This document shows, piece by piece, positions 27,101-37,902 of a stretch of DNA of 64,000 nt. The notes under the pieces are model-generated. The model did no database searches. It was not told the origin of the DNA and saw nothing but the letters and a program-made list of their open reading frames with translations. Both the position numbers and the translations under genes were made by a program. This DNA comes from Mastigias papua. Lineage: Eukaryota > Cnidaria > Scyphozoa > Rhizostomeae > Mastigiidae. How positions within the stretch are numbered: position 1 is the first letter of the stretch; each line of letters opens with the position of its first letter. The stretch spans positions 1,936,878-2,000,877 of the forward strand of contig OZ025278.1 of assembly GCA_964019165.1 (NCBI GenBank). The letters run 5' to 3'.

Positions 27101-27855
27101 TGATGAAATAACAATAGCTGGAACTTTGACAACATTTAAAAAATTGATTGCAAAGTGCAATGGCAAAACATGCCATTGTTTAATTTGCAAATAAATATTC
27201 TTATTTTTTTCATCTGTATTATGGGAATGGTCATAAAGTATCTGCTACATGGGGGTGGATGGTTTTTCTAAAATTTACTAAATGATCTTATGGTCCATAC
27301 TCAATTTCTGTTTAATTTTTGTGACCCTATAGCAAACTCAGGGTAATTTTCATGACCCCATCAAGCCCATAGCCAGGCCTGTGTTTCAGGGGTTGCAGAA
27401 CTGTCTTGGTATATCATGTGGCACAAAATCTGAGAGCATATTTCAGACTTTTATGCTATCAAAAAATAGGTAAATGTGTGTGCAAGGACAGAATGAGCTG
27501 CATTGTAAAGGCCAAAACTGAGATCTACCAAAATTCAGGAGATATATCCTTACCATAAAGCAATAATGAAAAACATGGGTGGCAGTTGCCACCCCATAGC
27601 TACAGGACTGAACCCCATAAAACGATGCTAAATAAAGTTTCTATGAAATAAAGAATAGGTACCAAAAGATCACTGTTCAAGACATTGATTATAGATGTGG
27701 AAAATTTGAAACTAAAGTCTCATTATAGTGCTCCTGTGTCTATGAAGGAAAAGGGATTTTTTGACAGTTCTGGAGAGGAAGATGGTAAAAAGAGTTTTAA
27801 GAGAATGTATGAAGAAAGGGACACCAAGCAGAAGATCAGGAGAATACAAGAAATA
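24181..27855. other. Non-coding, nothing recognised except a small repeat
   Basis: AT-rich with short frames lacking family features. A short degenerate repeat of about 12 bp (words like TGAACGAT and GTAAACGA) occurs at 25,492-25,552. Confidence 0.4.
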
Positions 27856-27955
27856 TAAATAGCAATAAATAAGAAATAGGAAATAAATTAGACAAGACAT
27901 AAGAAATAAAATAGACAAGAAATAAGAAATAAAATAGACAAGAAATAAGAATAAA
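27856..27955. repeat. Short tandem repeat, about 26 bp unit
   Basis: The word AAATAAAATAGACAAGAAAT recurs about three to four times with small variations. No other content. Confidence 0.75.
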
Positions 27956-29092
27956 CTACAGAAATCAGTTTTTGCTGCATTAGCTATAGCTGTACATCCC
28001 CTTCAGAGAATACATCTTCCTCAAACTTAAGTTCAGACACTGAATGGCAATAGTAGAAATAGTTCAAATTTATTTACTATTAGCAATTGAGATACAGGCA
28101 GATTTTGCTTGTACTGTAATTTATCTACACTCTTTTTATAAGATCCAGTAAAATTGAGGTTCAGGCTGGCTGTTCTTAATTTGTCAAAAATTTTGAGGTT
28201 AGACATAAGACAATATACATGGCAACATTGTGTTTATGAAACACGTACTTTCCCAATAACATTAAGCGAAGATGAAAGATATATGTTCTTATAGATATAT
28301 AACCCTTGTCAAATATCTCTGAACACTTGCGGCTTTCTACACAGTGATAGTTTAACTCCCACCGTTCCCCTTTCAAGCAATGTCCACATTACATGTTATA
28401 ATAGTGCTTGAGCCTCAGCTTGTTCTTACTGATGAAATTGTCAGAGTGCACAATAGAGATAACACTGAATTTCTATTGAATTGTTTGAATGTCTTAATCA
28501 CCCTTTTCATAACACGACATAGCAAGACAACATGAAAAACTGAACTAAACAAACACGTGACCATACTGACTACATTAGCATAATTGGTGGACATAAATCT
28601 AATCAGTTCAACATTTATGTTCTTAACTTCCCATCAGTTTTTAAGTTTGTGTTCATATAAAATTGTTCTTGTATAAGAAAGTGTGTAGCTTAAAACCATA
28701 GAGTTTTCAGTATTGCCATGAATCAGTTGTAGTGAGAGGTGTTGAGCTGTGGTTTGAAAAGACTATAACTCTGGACAATGCAGTGACACTGCAGCCTGCT
28801 CACATCTGCTGGAGTGTCAATTGTTAGTACCAAGTGCAAATCAGTCACCCATGTATTTGATTCAGAAAATGACATTCTTTATTAAATTGTCCATGGCCCT
28901 ATTGACTGGGCCTGACTGTTTTTGTAGCCCCAAAAAGGTATGGTAGAATTTTTCATGGTCCAGCCAAATATCATCTGCCCCTATATAGCAGATATATTAT
29001 GACCCTCCCTATAGTTTAATCTTTGCTTGTTTACTTTGTTTTAATAGTTGGTCTGAATTAGTTTCTATGAACTATATTTGTAACCAACTCAA
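27956..29092. other. Non-coding, nothing recognised
   Basis: AT-rich sequence with only short frames on either strand. No repeat unit or element border was found. Confidence 0.4.
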
Positions 29093-29095
29093 ATT

Positions 29096-29169
<74 letters not shown>

Positions 29170-29173
29170 GATA
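29093..29173. repeat. (GAT)n microsatellite
   Basis: About 26 GAT/ATG triplets with one GGT interruption near 29,154. No open frame of interest spans it. Confidence 0.95.
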
Positions 29174-29314
29174 TCTAGTCATCATAATTGGAATCTACAC
29201 TGTTGAAATTTATGTACTACCAATTTGCAGGCCAATATACATTCTTCACACATCATAGGCTACTGATACAATAAACATTAGACATGATCCGTGCACAATG
29301 TTAGGTGATGACAT

Positions 29315-29728
29315 CCCAGAGGGGTACTCACTACCTCTCAATAGGGTGGTCCATGTCAGCAATTTGTAGCTGACCCCCAAATATTAAGTCACAGTTTAGA
29401 GGAACTCCAAATATTGAATCTCAAATTTTGAGACCCTAAATGTTATAACATATTTTAGACTACCACTTACATACATCTTCGTTTAATAATACAATCACAC
29501 ATTTGTGGTATTAAAACTTTATAATTTGTTTTTCCTTTACAACTTCGCTGTCAATTGTGAGACCATAAATATCGAATATTTCTTATACAGTAATTCTCAA
29601 ATCCCAAATATTGACTTTTTTGAAGCTGTTCTTCACAGACCCCAAATATGATTGTTTTTGTAAAAATCCCAGACCCCAAATATTGACATGGATTCCCCCG
29701 TATAGAGAAGTAGGGAGCACTCCCTGGG
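29315..29728. mobile_element. hAT-type MITE, 414 bp
   Basis: GATGACAT flanks both sides (29,307-29,314 and 29,729-29,736), an 8-bp duplication as made by hAT transposases. The left terminus starts CCCAGAGGGGTACTCACTAC; the right, reverse-complemented, starts CCCAGGGAGTGCTCCCTAC. Both continue through similar sequence to CCATGTCA about 35-45 bp in. The inner part has repeated CCCAAATATT words. It has no coding capacity. Confidence 0.75.
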
Positions 29729-29889
29729 GATGACATGCCCTAAAATCTTGTCAATATCAAAATCTCTGCTAATTGTAAGATGGTAGGTTACAAAATCACT
29801 AATTTTCAGGTCATTTCATATGGAATGACCTAAGTTGTTGGGAAATCCTTGCTGAAGTGGCAGCGCTGGACAATTCTGTCCAGCAAACC

Positions 29890-30513
29890 GGGTGCCCCAT
29901 GCCCGCCATAGGAGGCTAACAGTGGACAAAAGGCGGGCAAAGTTATCTCATAAACAGCCCAGTCACAGTTGGACTTTTATCTGAATCTTCAAAACGAGAG
30001 GAAACGATCAAAGAAACTGAAGAGATACAATGATTTCATTTCACAGATAGCATAGTAGTCATTAATAATGCTTCTAATTGGGAACAAGTTACTCGAAATG
30101 TCGTTAAGTCTATTGTCCAGCTTGGAACACATTTCGAATTTGTCCGTTGTTTCTTTCGTTCCAGGCATAGTCATAACGCGCCAAGTATTCGTTTTCCAGT
30201 TCCTGTGCATTTTCAGAGATGAGGTATCTGACGCAAAGGCTGAATCCCTTAGTGATAGCCCGGTCAATCAACTTTGACTTGTGTGATCCATTCGTCGCGT
30301 ATTCTGTTATTCTACGCCTTAAAGAACATCTTTTCTCCTCGTCACCTACCTCATGTGTGCCTATGCATGGGCAGCGTCTACGGTCCCATCTTCCCCTACA
30401 CGTACTTCCAATATACACCACGTATGACTTACCAACTTTGTCAACTTTCAATTCGTATACACCGCAGTCACAAGGTATGCCAGCCACAACTAATTCATTC
30501 ATCTGTCCTTTCG
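29890..30513 (-). repeat. Duplicated segment, copy A (GIY-YIG gene and 3' flank)
   Basis: From ACCGGGTGCCCCATGCCCGC through most of the GIY-YIG coding region, this segment matches 47,729-48,293 in the same orientation. Copy B lacks about 85 bp of the 3' flank (near 30,025-30,105 here). Similarity stops at codon 44-45 of the gene, where copy B is truncated. The left limit of homology coincides with the right target-site duplication of the composite transposon next to copy B. Confidence 0.8.
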
Positions 30514-30646
30514 TTGCTCTGTTAGTCGGTAGCCCTTGTGTACCAGGGGCCACTATGTGTTTCCACTTCGACCAAGAACCATCGAGTCTGTTAATACTCG
30601 GCTGTTTCTCGCGTTTTGGTTTTGCAGCATCGGCCATTATGGACAA
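30110..30646 (-). CDS. GIY-YIG endonuclease-domain protein, 178 aa
   Basis: A single uninterrupted frame from ATG at 30,646. The N-terminal 45 residues are basic and Ser/Lys-rich (SWSKWK at 24-29). A GIY-YIG domain follows: GVYELKV at 62-68, YVVYIGST at 75-82, an Arg-rich helix SLRRRITEYA around 98-107, the acidic segment AQELENEYLARYDYAWN at 137-153 with the likely metal-binding Glu, and a final Asn. The layout (W near the start, GVYEL, VVYIG, DYAWN plus NNG) resembles, from memory, the GIY-YIG domain of plant Effector-of-Transcription proteins more than UvrC or homing enzymes. Function is unknown; a DNA nuclease or DNA-binding role is inferred. All core positions look intact, and a truncated paralogue lies 18 kb away. 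Confidence 0.75.
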   Translation of the reverse strand: MSIMADAAKPKREKQPSINRLDGSWSKWKHIVAPGTQGLPTNRATKGQMNELVVAGIPCDCGVYELKVDKVGKSYVVYIGSTCRGRWDRRRCPCIGTHEVGDEEKRCSLRRRITEYATNGSHKSKLIDRAITKGFSLCVRYLISENAQELENEYLARYDYAWNERNNGQIRNVFQAGQ

Positions 30647-31728
30647 GTGGAAAGTGAAATAATAAAGGCGGATATTGTGAGACTATACTAACTGGAGCGG
30701 AAATACGTGAATAAGAGGAAGTTAGTATTCGGGTTTGAGTTTGAAGTACAATTTCCGTCGACTATCGCAGTAGCTATGACCCCCTTTTCACCAGAACGGG
30801 TCCAGATGGATCCGTGCCAATTCTGGAACAGATAATCGTTTACACTAGACCTGCTGGATCCGTACCCTTTTGGGTCAGCTATCTGGACACACCTGGGACC
30901 GCTTTCCAAAGTGTATTCATCTCGATCCGTTCCCATTTAGCTCTAGCGTAAACGGCTGCAAACCGATCCAAACAAGTACACTTCGGAAACGAGTGTCGTG
31001 ACACGTCAAATACGTTTGTCGAACGCTTTTATATTAATTTATTCGATTTGTTATTAGGCGGAAGCCATTCTGTTTTAGAAGACAATAGTGCCTGCTGACT
31101 TCCGTCTGCATGGAGTAGACTTTTATTATTCTGAAATGATTGACAGGTAGTTCCGTTTTTGAACGGTAAAGTTTTTAACTTTGAGTTATAGGATGATGAC
31201 GTTATGCTCGCTCCTTGATCGATAAAAACGTTAGATTAAGTTACGTTATTTTTTATTGAATGAAATCGCTTCTAAATGGACCTTAGATCAAGTTAAGTTA
31301 CGCATTTGAAAGATGAAACAACTCGTTAGACTAGCGATTTCTTCACAACGAGGCATGCAACCTTCTATTTTAATTGTTTGTAGCCTTTGTACCCAACCCA
31401 TTCTCATGCCAGATTGGGTCATTCAAAATGTACATAACAGAAAAAGCTGTTATTTTCATCCCCTATATAACCGCTTGTCATACGTGAGCTGATACCCCTT
31501 CTCTGTTAGGGGTCATTCATTTAGTACGTACGCATGAAGGGGGAGGGGGGTCAAGCAAATGCGTACGAATGCGTACAAGGGGGGAGGGAGGGTTGACACA
31601 TTGAGTACGTACGCAAAGCAAAATGTTATCAGCTTTTTGCAGACATCCTGTAATACTTTCATTTGCAAAGGACCCTTCACAGACATTTAAACAATATAGT
31701 ACATATTCAGTTGAAAGCACTTCTAGTA
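30647..31728. other. Upstream flank of the GIY-YIG gene, with repeat-like patches
   Basis: Presumed promoter side of the GIY-YIG gene. Words such as GATCCGTACCC, GTTTACACTAGACC and GTAAACGG (30,820-30,960) resemble ends of MITE families. At about 31,508-31,618 a block with GGTCATTCATTTAGTACGTA and several GTACGTACGC words looks like another element terminus, but I could not pair its ends. Confidence 0.35.
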
Positions 31729-32034
31729 CAGTGGTGTCAAACATACGGCCCGACGGCCGAATCCATCAATGTTGCTCCCTAGGAACTTTGAATAAACAGA
31801 AACCTATTGATATTTGTCCCATTGTAATAGCGGCACTTACTAGTGGCATTTACAAGGCTGAATACCCAGTTTTTCGCCGTTGTCTAGCACGCCAGATAGG
31901 AAACATGCGATGAGTTATGTATATTTGAAAGCCCCGATTACCTAACCCTCTTGGGTCCGTCAACCTACCCGACCATTGTGGCGCCATATTATGCCTTATG
32001 TGACCCTTGGGCCAAATGAAGTTGACACCCCCTG
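31729..32034. mobile_element. hAT-type MITE, 306 bp
   Basis: Flanked by exact 8-bp duplications TTCTAGTA at 31,721-31,728 and 32,035-32,042. Termini: left CAGTGGTGTCAAACATACGG, right (reverse complement) CAGGGGGTGTCAACTTCATT, the familiar hAT CAGGGGTGTCAAAC type. Inside there is only non-coding sequence. Confidence 0.85.
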
Positions 32035-32042
32035 TTCTAGTA

Positions 32043-32901
32043 TAATGCTTTTTGTTTGAACAATATCATAGATTTTTCATGAAATATATTTGTAGTGATC
32101 ATATTCATGTCTTGTGAATGCATAAAGAGCCCTTCTCCATGGTTTTGGATGTTTAGAAAGTTTCTGTGAAACTGAAAAATGAAAAATGTGGAACTTGAAC
32201 ACAGTGGTTGGAATTGGTGATGATTATTATTATTATCGTTGTGGATCAAACTGTACTTTACATGTTGAACTAAGGTGATGTGATCTTCTGTGATGGCTGC
32301 GAGCGGTCCTTAAGTCGTCGAATAAGAATCATCTTCAGAGAGTCATCATCTTTGGTATACCGTATTCATTGAAACTATTGAAACTAATATCTATCTATAT
32401 CCATGTGTTGAGCATATATCGAACACGTGAACAGTTAAAACTGTACGTTCATCGCTCGCGTGACGGAAATCAGTGCCAGGGCTCTTAATAGCTTGCTGCT
32501 TTGTTAATTGGGAATTTTACTGACTATTGTTTTGGGTATTTTACTATGTTATTTGTAATAATTTTAGATTTGTTCTGTTTACCGTATTTGGTATTATTAG
32601 GTGTGCCAGTTTAGTTAATAATTAGGTCCCCTCGTCCTCCAGTCCAGTAGTCGTAACAGAATTAAGCCGAGTTAAGACGACGACGATCCTGACGCTAGAT
32701 AAGAAGCCGCTATTAAGTTGAAGGCAAGATTTGAGTTGCCCGTAGAAAGTCAAACCTAATTAACTATTAAGTTAAGAATAGATACAAGACGCAAGACGAA
32801 AGTTATAAGACGCCAACCCCGCCGCTCTCTAAAGAATAAAAGACACGCCAAAGTTAAGAAAGGTCGTAAGTTGATCATTTGTATTAGTATATATTCTCTA
32901 G
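32043..32901. other. Sequence left of the decayed BEL element
   Basis: Contains no recognised gene. Since the minus-strand BEL pol stops at about 32,902, this should hold the rest of pol or a 3' LTR, but it matches neither the LTR at 35,989-36,377 nor pol. It is probably unrelated sequence brought in by deletion or a further insertion. Confidence 0.4.
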
Positions 32902-33888
32902 TTAACGAAGTACGAAATGACCTGCGTGCATGATTTCGCGCGCTTTTTTGAAATATGCGATGGCCTCAGCCTCGGTTTGAACACCGGAAAGGAGATTATC
33001 GACGTAAAGCTCATGGGATAAATCTACTGCCACGGGATTATTGTATTGCTGGAAATGTTCCACTAGAACAGCAGCTAGTGTCATGGGGCTGCTGGTGTGG
33101 CCGAAAACGATGGTATTATACGTGTAAACACAGATTTCTTGAGACGGATCATTATCTTTCTACCATAGAAAACGCACGAAAGGCCTGTCTGTTTCTTGTA
33201 GTTGAATATTAAGAAAGGCACGTTGAATATCAGCAACAAATGCATACTTCGGAAAACAAAAACGATGAAGGAGTTCTACTAAATTGTTCAATAAACATGG
33301 ACCAGTATAAAGACAGTCATTGAGGCTAACGTGTCCGGTATTTGCAGAGAAAACGATTCGAAGTGGAGTTGTTTCGGAATCCTTAAGAACAAAAACATGA
33401 GGGAGATGGTGACACCCTTCTTCAGGCCATGGTTGGTCTAGATTTGGAACCTCTTCTATATACCCATTCGATAAATGCTCAGCCATTACCTTACGGTAAG
33501 CATCCATTAGGCCTAGTTTATTTAAACGAGACGTGACCTGTACTAAACGTTGCTTACAGAGGTTCAAATTCGAAGGCAGAGGTGGATAGTCAATTTTCCA
33601 TGGCAGGGGGGCATAGTAGGAACCATTACGAAATTCGATCTTTTGACGATAACAATGCAGAAAATCACTCATTTGAGTGCTCGGGGGTGATTGAGAAACG
33701 AATTGATCTTGAAAGAGACGGTCCATTTGATGAAATAAGGTCGTATTGGTCATCAGATTTTCGAAGGAAATACTAGCGTTATTATCGCAATAGTCAGAGG
33801 TTGTGATTGAGGAAATATCCTGACCATGTGGTGCTGATTCACAAGTCGGCTTTGAATTGAGTATTAGAGGGCCGGATAAAACAACCAA
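32902..33888 (-). pseudogene. BEL/Pao pol fragment: reverse transcriptase, truncated
   Basis: Minus-strand frame with the Pao RT region: APLPWKIDYPPLPSNLNLC, then GYIEEVPNL, VFVLKDSETTPLRIVFSAN, SLNDCLYTGP, FVADIQRAFLNI (motif A Asp) and YVDNLLSGV (motif C with Asn where the second Asp is expected). An in-frame TAG at 33,160-33,162 interrupts it after RFLW, and the frame ends just after HFVLR, so RNase H and integrase are absent. It is one frame off from the gag-protease frame to its right, with the shift near 33,880. Clearly a dead copy. Confidence 0.85.
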
Positions 33889-35920
33889 ATTTAGATTCTT
33901 GAATCAGAGGGTGTGAATTTTCTTGCGATACGTTGCCAAGAAAACGATACGCGGCATCAGCTCCTAATAGAATATCGACGGTAAACGAATTGTCTTTATA
34001 ATTATTTGCCAAGGGCAAGTCACGAAGACGGGGGTGAGAGCTGAAATCAGAGAAACAATATTGTTGCAAAGGTTGAACAATATCATCAGTAATGAGGACG
34101 CGAACATTTTCGATTCCTGAAGGGGTTTCTAAACCAATATCTGTTGCCCCGTAACTATGTTCTGTGACCTTCCCTCCAAAACCATGAACAGATAAGAATT
34201 CGTGGGTATTGGGCGTTAAATCTAACTCATTTGCAAATGCGGTGCGAACGTAACTGCGCTGTGAGCCTTCGTCGAAAAAGATTCGAGCCATAAGTTTCTT
34301 ATTAGCCGAACTTGCTACAGCTTTAGCGGTTTTCAAGAGAATCGTAGTAGCGACGTTACTAGTCACAGGATTGTTTTCATTTAAAGAAGTCGTAGTATTC
34401 TCAAAAACTGCATCATTATGATTATCGACAAGTAGATCATTATCCTTGTGGTTAGTAGCGGTGGAAATGATATCAGGAGATACTGGTTTTAACGAGTCGA
34501 TGTTGCTATGAATATCAGTATCATATAACGTATGACGTTGTACAGCGAAAGCACAATTAGATGTCGTATGCTGCAATGACGTAAAAGCGGCGGGTGCGCT
34601 GTTAGGCACGGATGTAGGCGAGAGGGGCTCATTGGACACTACAGCTAAATGCGTGTTCATTTGTGGCGAAGGTTTTCGCGCTGAATTTTGATATCCTTGG
34701 GGGCTGGAAGGTTTGTTATGGATTTGAATCGCATGGATGGCTGTGTGGTGCTTCCCTTTACACTTTGCACAGCGGCCCTTTGCATTACACTGCGACGCGC
34801 GATGTCCTGGATATAAGCAGTTAAGACAAAGCTTATTACGAATTACGGCGGCTGTTTTGTTAGCGGCGGACTGAGAGCAATGCTGGGTGGAATGCGTACC
34901 CTTACAAAGTTGGCAACGAACGTTAACGGAAGCCGATAGCGTGCTAAAAGTAGACGGGGGTTCATGCGGTTCTAAGGAAGCCTGGGGGCTAGTTAGCCAG
35001 TTTGCGTTTGAGGCCTGTTCTTCGCGAGCAATTTAGCCTTTACATTTCTCAATGAAACCATTTAAGCTAAATGTTGATTGTTTACCACAATCCCCTATGC
35101 TACTGAGAACTGTACCAGGTAGCTTGTCTTCCATAATAGGCACTATAAACGGTGCACAAGCTGCGATATCAATTTTAAGAGATTCTAATGAATAGAGATC
35201 ACCCATCATAGAATTGTAAAAATGGCGTAAACTACTGGCAACAAGTGTCGGTCTTGGCATTTTGAGTAAATTCAAAACATGCGCACGAATAATTCGTCCA
35301 GACAAACCAAAGTTCTCTTGTAACGTAGTAGCAAGTATCGAATAGTTCTTATCAGAAGGAATTAAACCTATCACAGTAGCCAGTGCCTCTCCACTCAGCT
35401 GACCCATAAGGTACGTGAATTTAGCGGAATTCGGCAAGTCGGGAGAGTTACCCACTTGGGATTGAAATCGTTCCCAGAACCCAAACCACTCAGTAATATT
35501 GCCATCGAAAGTTGGGAGGTTTAGGTCTGGTAATTTTGAACGTGAAAGCATGTAATCGGAAGAAGAGGACGCTGACGTAGTAGGTTTTCCTAACTGTTCA
35601 ATAAACAGTGAAAGCTTATTGAGCTTACCTTTATTTTGGAGTATGACTGTGTCACTCTCATCGACGAATGCGTTTCGTTGAGTCTCATCTTAAATCTCAT
35701 CCAGAACAAGGGACCTTAATTCCCGCTCCAAGATGCGACTTTCCGTAAACGTATCGTTTAATAGCTCCGAGGACGACTTTAACAGGACTATTTCGTCGTC
35801 TGTTAGAGGCTATTTCGTAAGCAGCGGCGTTGCTTCATTGAAAATTTTCGCGAATGTACGGCGGAGTTGACTTCTCTCTTGCTTTAGTTTATCGAGCGTG
35901 GATTTCTGCTTCGGCGGCAT
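33839..35920 (-). pseudogene. BEL/Pao gag-protease region with three in-frame stops
   Basis: One minus-strand frame from an ATG at 35,918-35,920 to 33,839, broken only by TAG (35,810-35,812), TAA (35,690-35,692) and TAA (35,033-35,035). Order: basic N-terminus (MPPKQKSTLDKLKQERSQLR), a capsid-like part with LPDLNLPTFDGNITEWFGFW, zinc knuckles CQLCKGTHSTQHC, CLNCLYPGHRASQC and CAKCKGKHHTAIH (about 34,740-34,930), then the Pao aspartic protease with FFDEGSQRSYV. The protease motif has Glu after the catalytic Asp where Ser or Thr is usual. Every stop could be a Gln codon changed by one C-to-T step. No frameshift occurs inside this frame. Confidence 0.8.
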
Positions 35921-35988
35921 GTTGGCGAAGAAATGACAGAACGTAAATGTGTAGCAGCAAAAACCCAATCCTGGTCACGGCACCAATT

Positions 35989-36377
35989 TGTGAAGAACGT
36001 CGAAGAGAGATTACAACTGCTTCTCAACATATATACATAACGAGTAAAATAAACTGTACAAGTAATACTAAATAGCAAGATATATCTGACCTCTATGAGC
36101 GATTAATGCGAGCTGAATAAGATATCGGAAGTAAAGATAATATATGACGGAGTCTGGTACCAGGAGTCTGGTACGAGTGTTAAATGTCACGTGTCTTTGT
36201 GAGTAACAATTGACACATGGCTCGGCTGAGTGACATGCGACCCCGCCATTGGCTCTAAGTTGTACTTAAGTCATCTCTATTCCATCTCTATGCAACTCTC
36301 TTCCAACTCTATTCAACTCTGTTCTCAACTATATATATGTGAGGGTTAGACTTGTTTAACCCTAGTTAATGACACAA
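35989..36377 (-). repeat. Probable 5' LTR of the decayed BEL element
   Basis: On the minus strand the segment begins TGTGTCATTAAC and ends CTTCACA, giving TG..CA ends. It is followed by TTGGTGCCGTGACC, a primer-binding-like site, and then by the gag ATG 70 bp later. The partner 3' LTR was not found. The outer limit is approximate. Confidence 0.5.
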
Positions 36378-36839
36378 GTGCAAGGGGTTTGGTACGGGTA
36401 TCGCCATAGCCAGGTTCCCTAGGCATCATGGTATGCAAAGGAATGAGTTGCCACATGCGGCATATCGCAAGCTAGAAGGGCGCGTTTGAGTAAAGGAAAG
36501 TTAACACAAGATTTATCGCACTCCCACCCTCCCACACCACCATTCTATAGGCTCTGTTCTTCTATTGCCGCCTACTTCTCTTGCTCCACTGAACTTCCTT
36601 CCTCCTCACAGTGCTTTTTCCAACCGTTTGAGGCAGGTGTATTGCTCTGGCCTGAAATTTATAATGTCCCTGAACCAATCACCGAAGTTAAAAGGGTACA
36701 TTGTTTAGGCAAGTTGGGCAATACACAATCGCCCATTTTCCTGGAACTTAGTAGGCATTAATATGGCACGCCATATATGACAAAAGTGGTTGAAAATCAC
36801 ATGGTATAGGTTGAGAAACTAGAAACCATCGATTGGGGG

Positions 36840-37335
36840 TTGAGATTTTACCAGGCGATGGTTGAAATTCACCAAGTGATAGTTCAAATTCACCAAGTGA
36901 TGGTTGAAATTCATCGATTGAAATTCACCAGGTGATAGTTGAAATTCACCAAGTGATGGTTGAATTTCATCGATTGAAATTCACCAGGTGATAGTTGAAA
37001 TTCACCAGGTGATGGTTAAACTTCATCGATTGAAATTTACCAGGTGATAGTTGAAATTCACCAGGTGATGGTTGAATTTCATCGATTGAAATTTACCAGG
37101 TGATAATTGAAATTCACCAAGTGATAGTTGAAATTCACCAAGTGATAGTTGAAATTCACCAAGTGATAGTTGAAATTCACCAAGTGATAGTTGAAATTCA
37201 CCAAGTGATAGTTGAAATTCATCGATTGAAATTCACCAAGTGATAGTTGAAATTCACCTAGTGATGGTTGAAATTAATCGATTGAAATTCATCGATTAAC
37301 ATTCATCGATTGAAATTCATCGACTAAAATTTATC
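36840..37335. repeat. Left subterminal minisatellite of the composite transposon
   Basis: About 20-bp units of the form GTTGAAATTCACCAAGTGAT, with variants carrying ATCGATTGAAATT. They run inward from the left terminal inverted repeat to within 40 bp of the transposase ATG. The same unit is found reverse-complemented at 46,618-47,640. Confidence 0.92.
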
Positions 37336-37372
37336 GGAATTACGGAGGTGAGGCTTGACTAGTACTGACAAC

Positions 37373-37580
37373 ATGTCGGCAGAAGAAGACCTTCGAAGTT
37401 TCTTAGTTGCAGTTGATAACTTAGTTGGCTTTATAGATGAAAATCGGTTTTCATGCGATTTTTCTCAAAAATATTCTGTCTGTAAGCTTGAAGATGCGAT
37501 TCGTATACTTATGGGGATCTCCTTGGCAATCTCCAATGTGGATCACATGTATAATGAAGTGAAGGATCTGGTGGAGGGAC
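37373..37580 (+). pseudogene. Transposase N-terminal segment 1, split by a BEL insertion
   Basis: The frame opens at ATG 37,373 (SAEEDLRSFLVAVDNLVGF..) and runs into the BEL 5' LTR at 37,581. The same frame resumes after the 3' LTR at 44,010 once one copy of GGGAC is discounted. This leading region has no domain I recognise. It starts just after the left minisatellite, so the array occupies the 5' untranslated position. Confidence 0.6.
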
Positions 37581-37845
37581 TATTGTGAAGTATGCACGAT
37601 GCATGCACTGGGGGTTCACCATGTGATCAGTGTGATCACATGGCTGTCACGTGCATACTGAGCATGCGCTCGGCCCAGTCTTTTAGTCTTATATTTACCG
37701 CGTTATCCACGATTAGTGTAGAGAATTAGAAATAGAGTAGAGAATGAGGTCGGAGATTAGAGATTTACGGAATGATTTTTATTACATACTTATTGCTTAC
37801 TCTTGAGTTTTTCTGATATACTCTTCGCCCGCCCAAGACACAATA
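37581..37845 (+). repeat. BEL 5' LTR
   Basis: 265 bp, TATTGTG..CACAATA. It contains an internal palindrome CATGTGATCAGTGTGATCACATG (words of it around 37,617-37,640). No mismatch to the 3' LTR was seen. Confidence 0.95.
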
Positions 37846-37847
37846 TC

Positions 37848-37864
37848 TGGCGCCCAACGTGGGG
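37848..37864 (+). promoter_or_regulatory. Primer-binding site, tRNA-Lys (CTT) type
   Basis: TGGCGCCCAACGTGGGG starts two bases after the LTR and matches the complement of the 3' end of tRNA-Lys1,2 as used by several retroelements. The same site recurs in the BEL2 element at 50,317. Confidence 0.85.
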
Positions 37865-37902
37865 CTGGGCTGTCGTAGTATAGTGAAAGAATTGCTTGGA
37901 AA

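Noticed and set aside
27360..27610. Possible MITE ends around CCCATAGCCAGGCCTG
   Set aside because: The similar words are not in proper inverted arrangement and no target duplication is present.
31508..31618. GTACGTACGC-rich block as a complete transposon
   Set aside because: Only one terminus-like part is seen; ends and duplications could not be paired.
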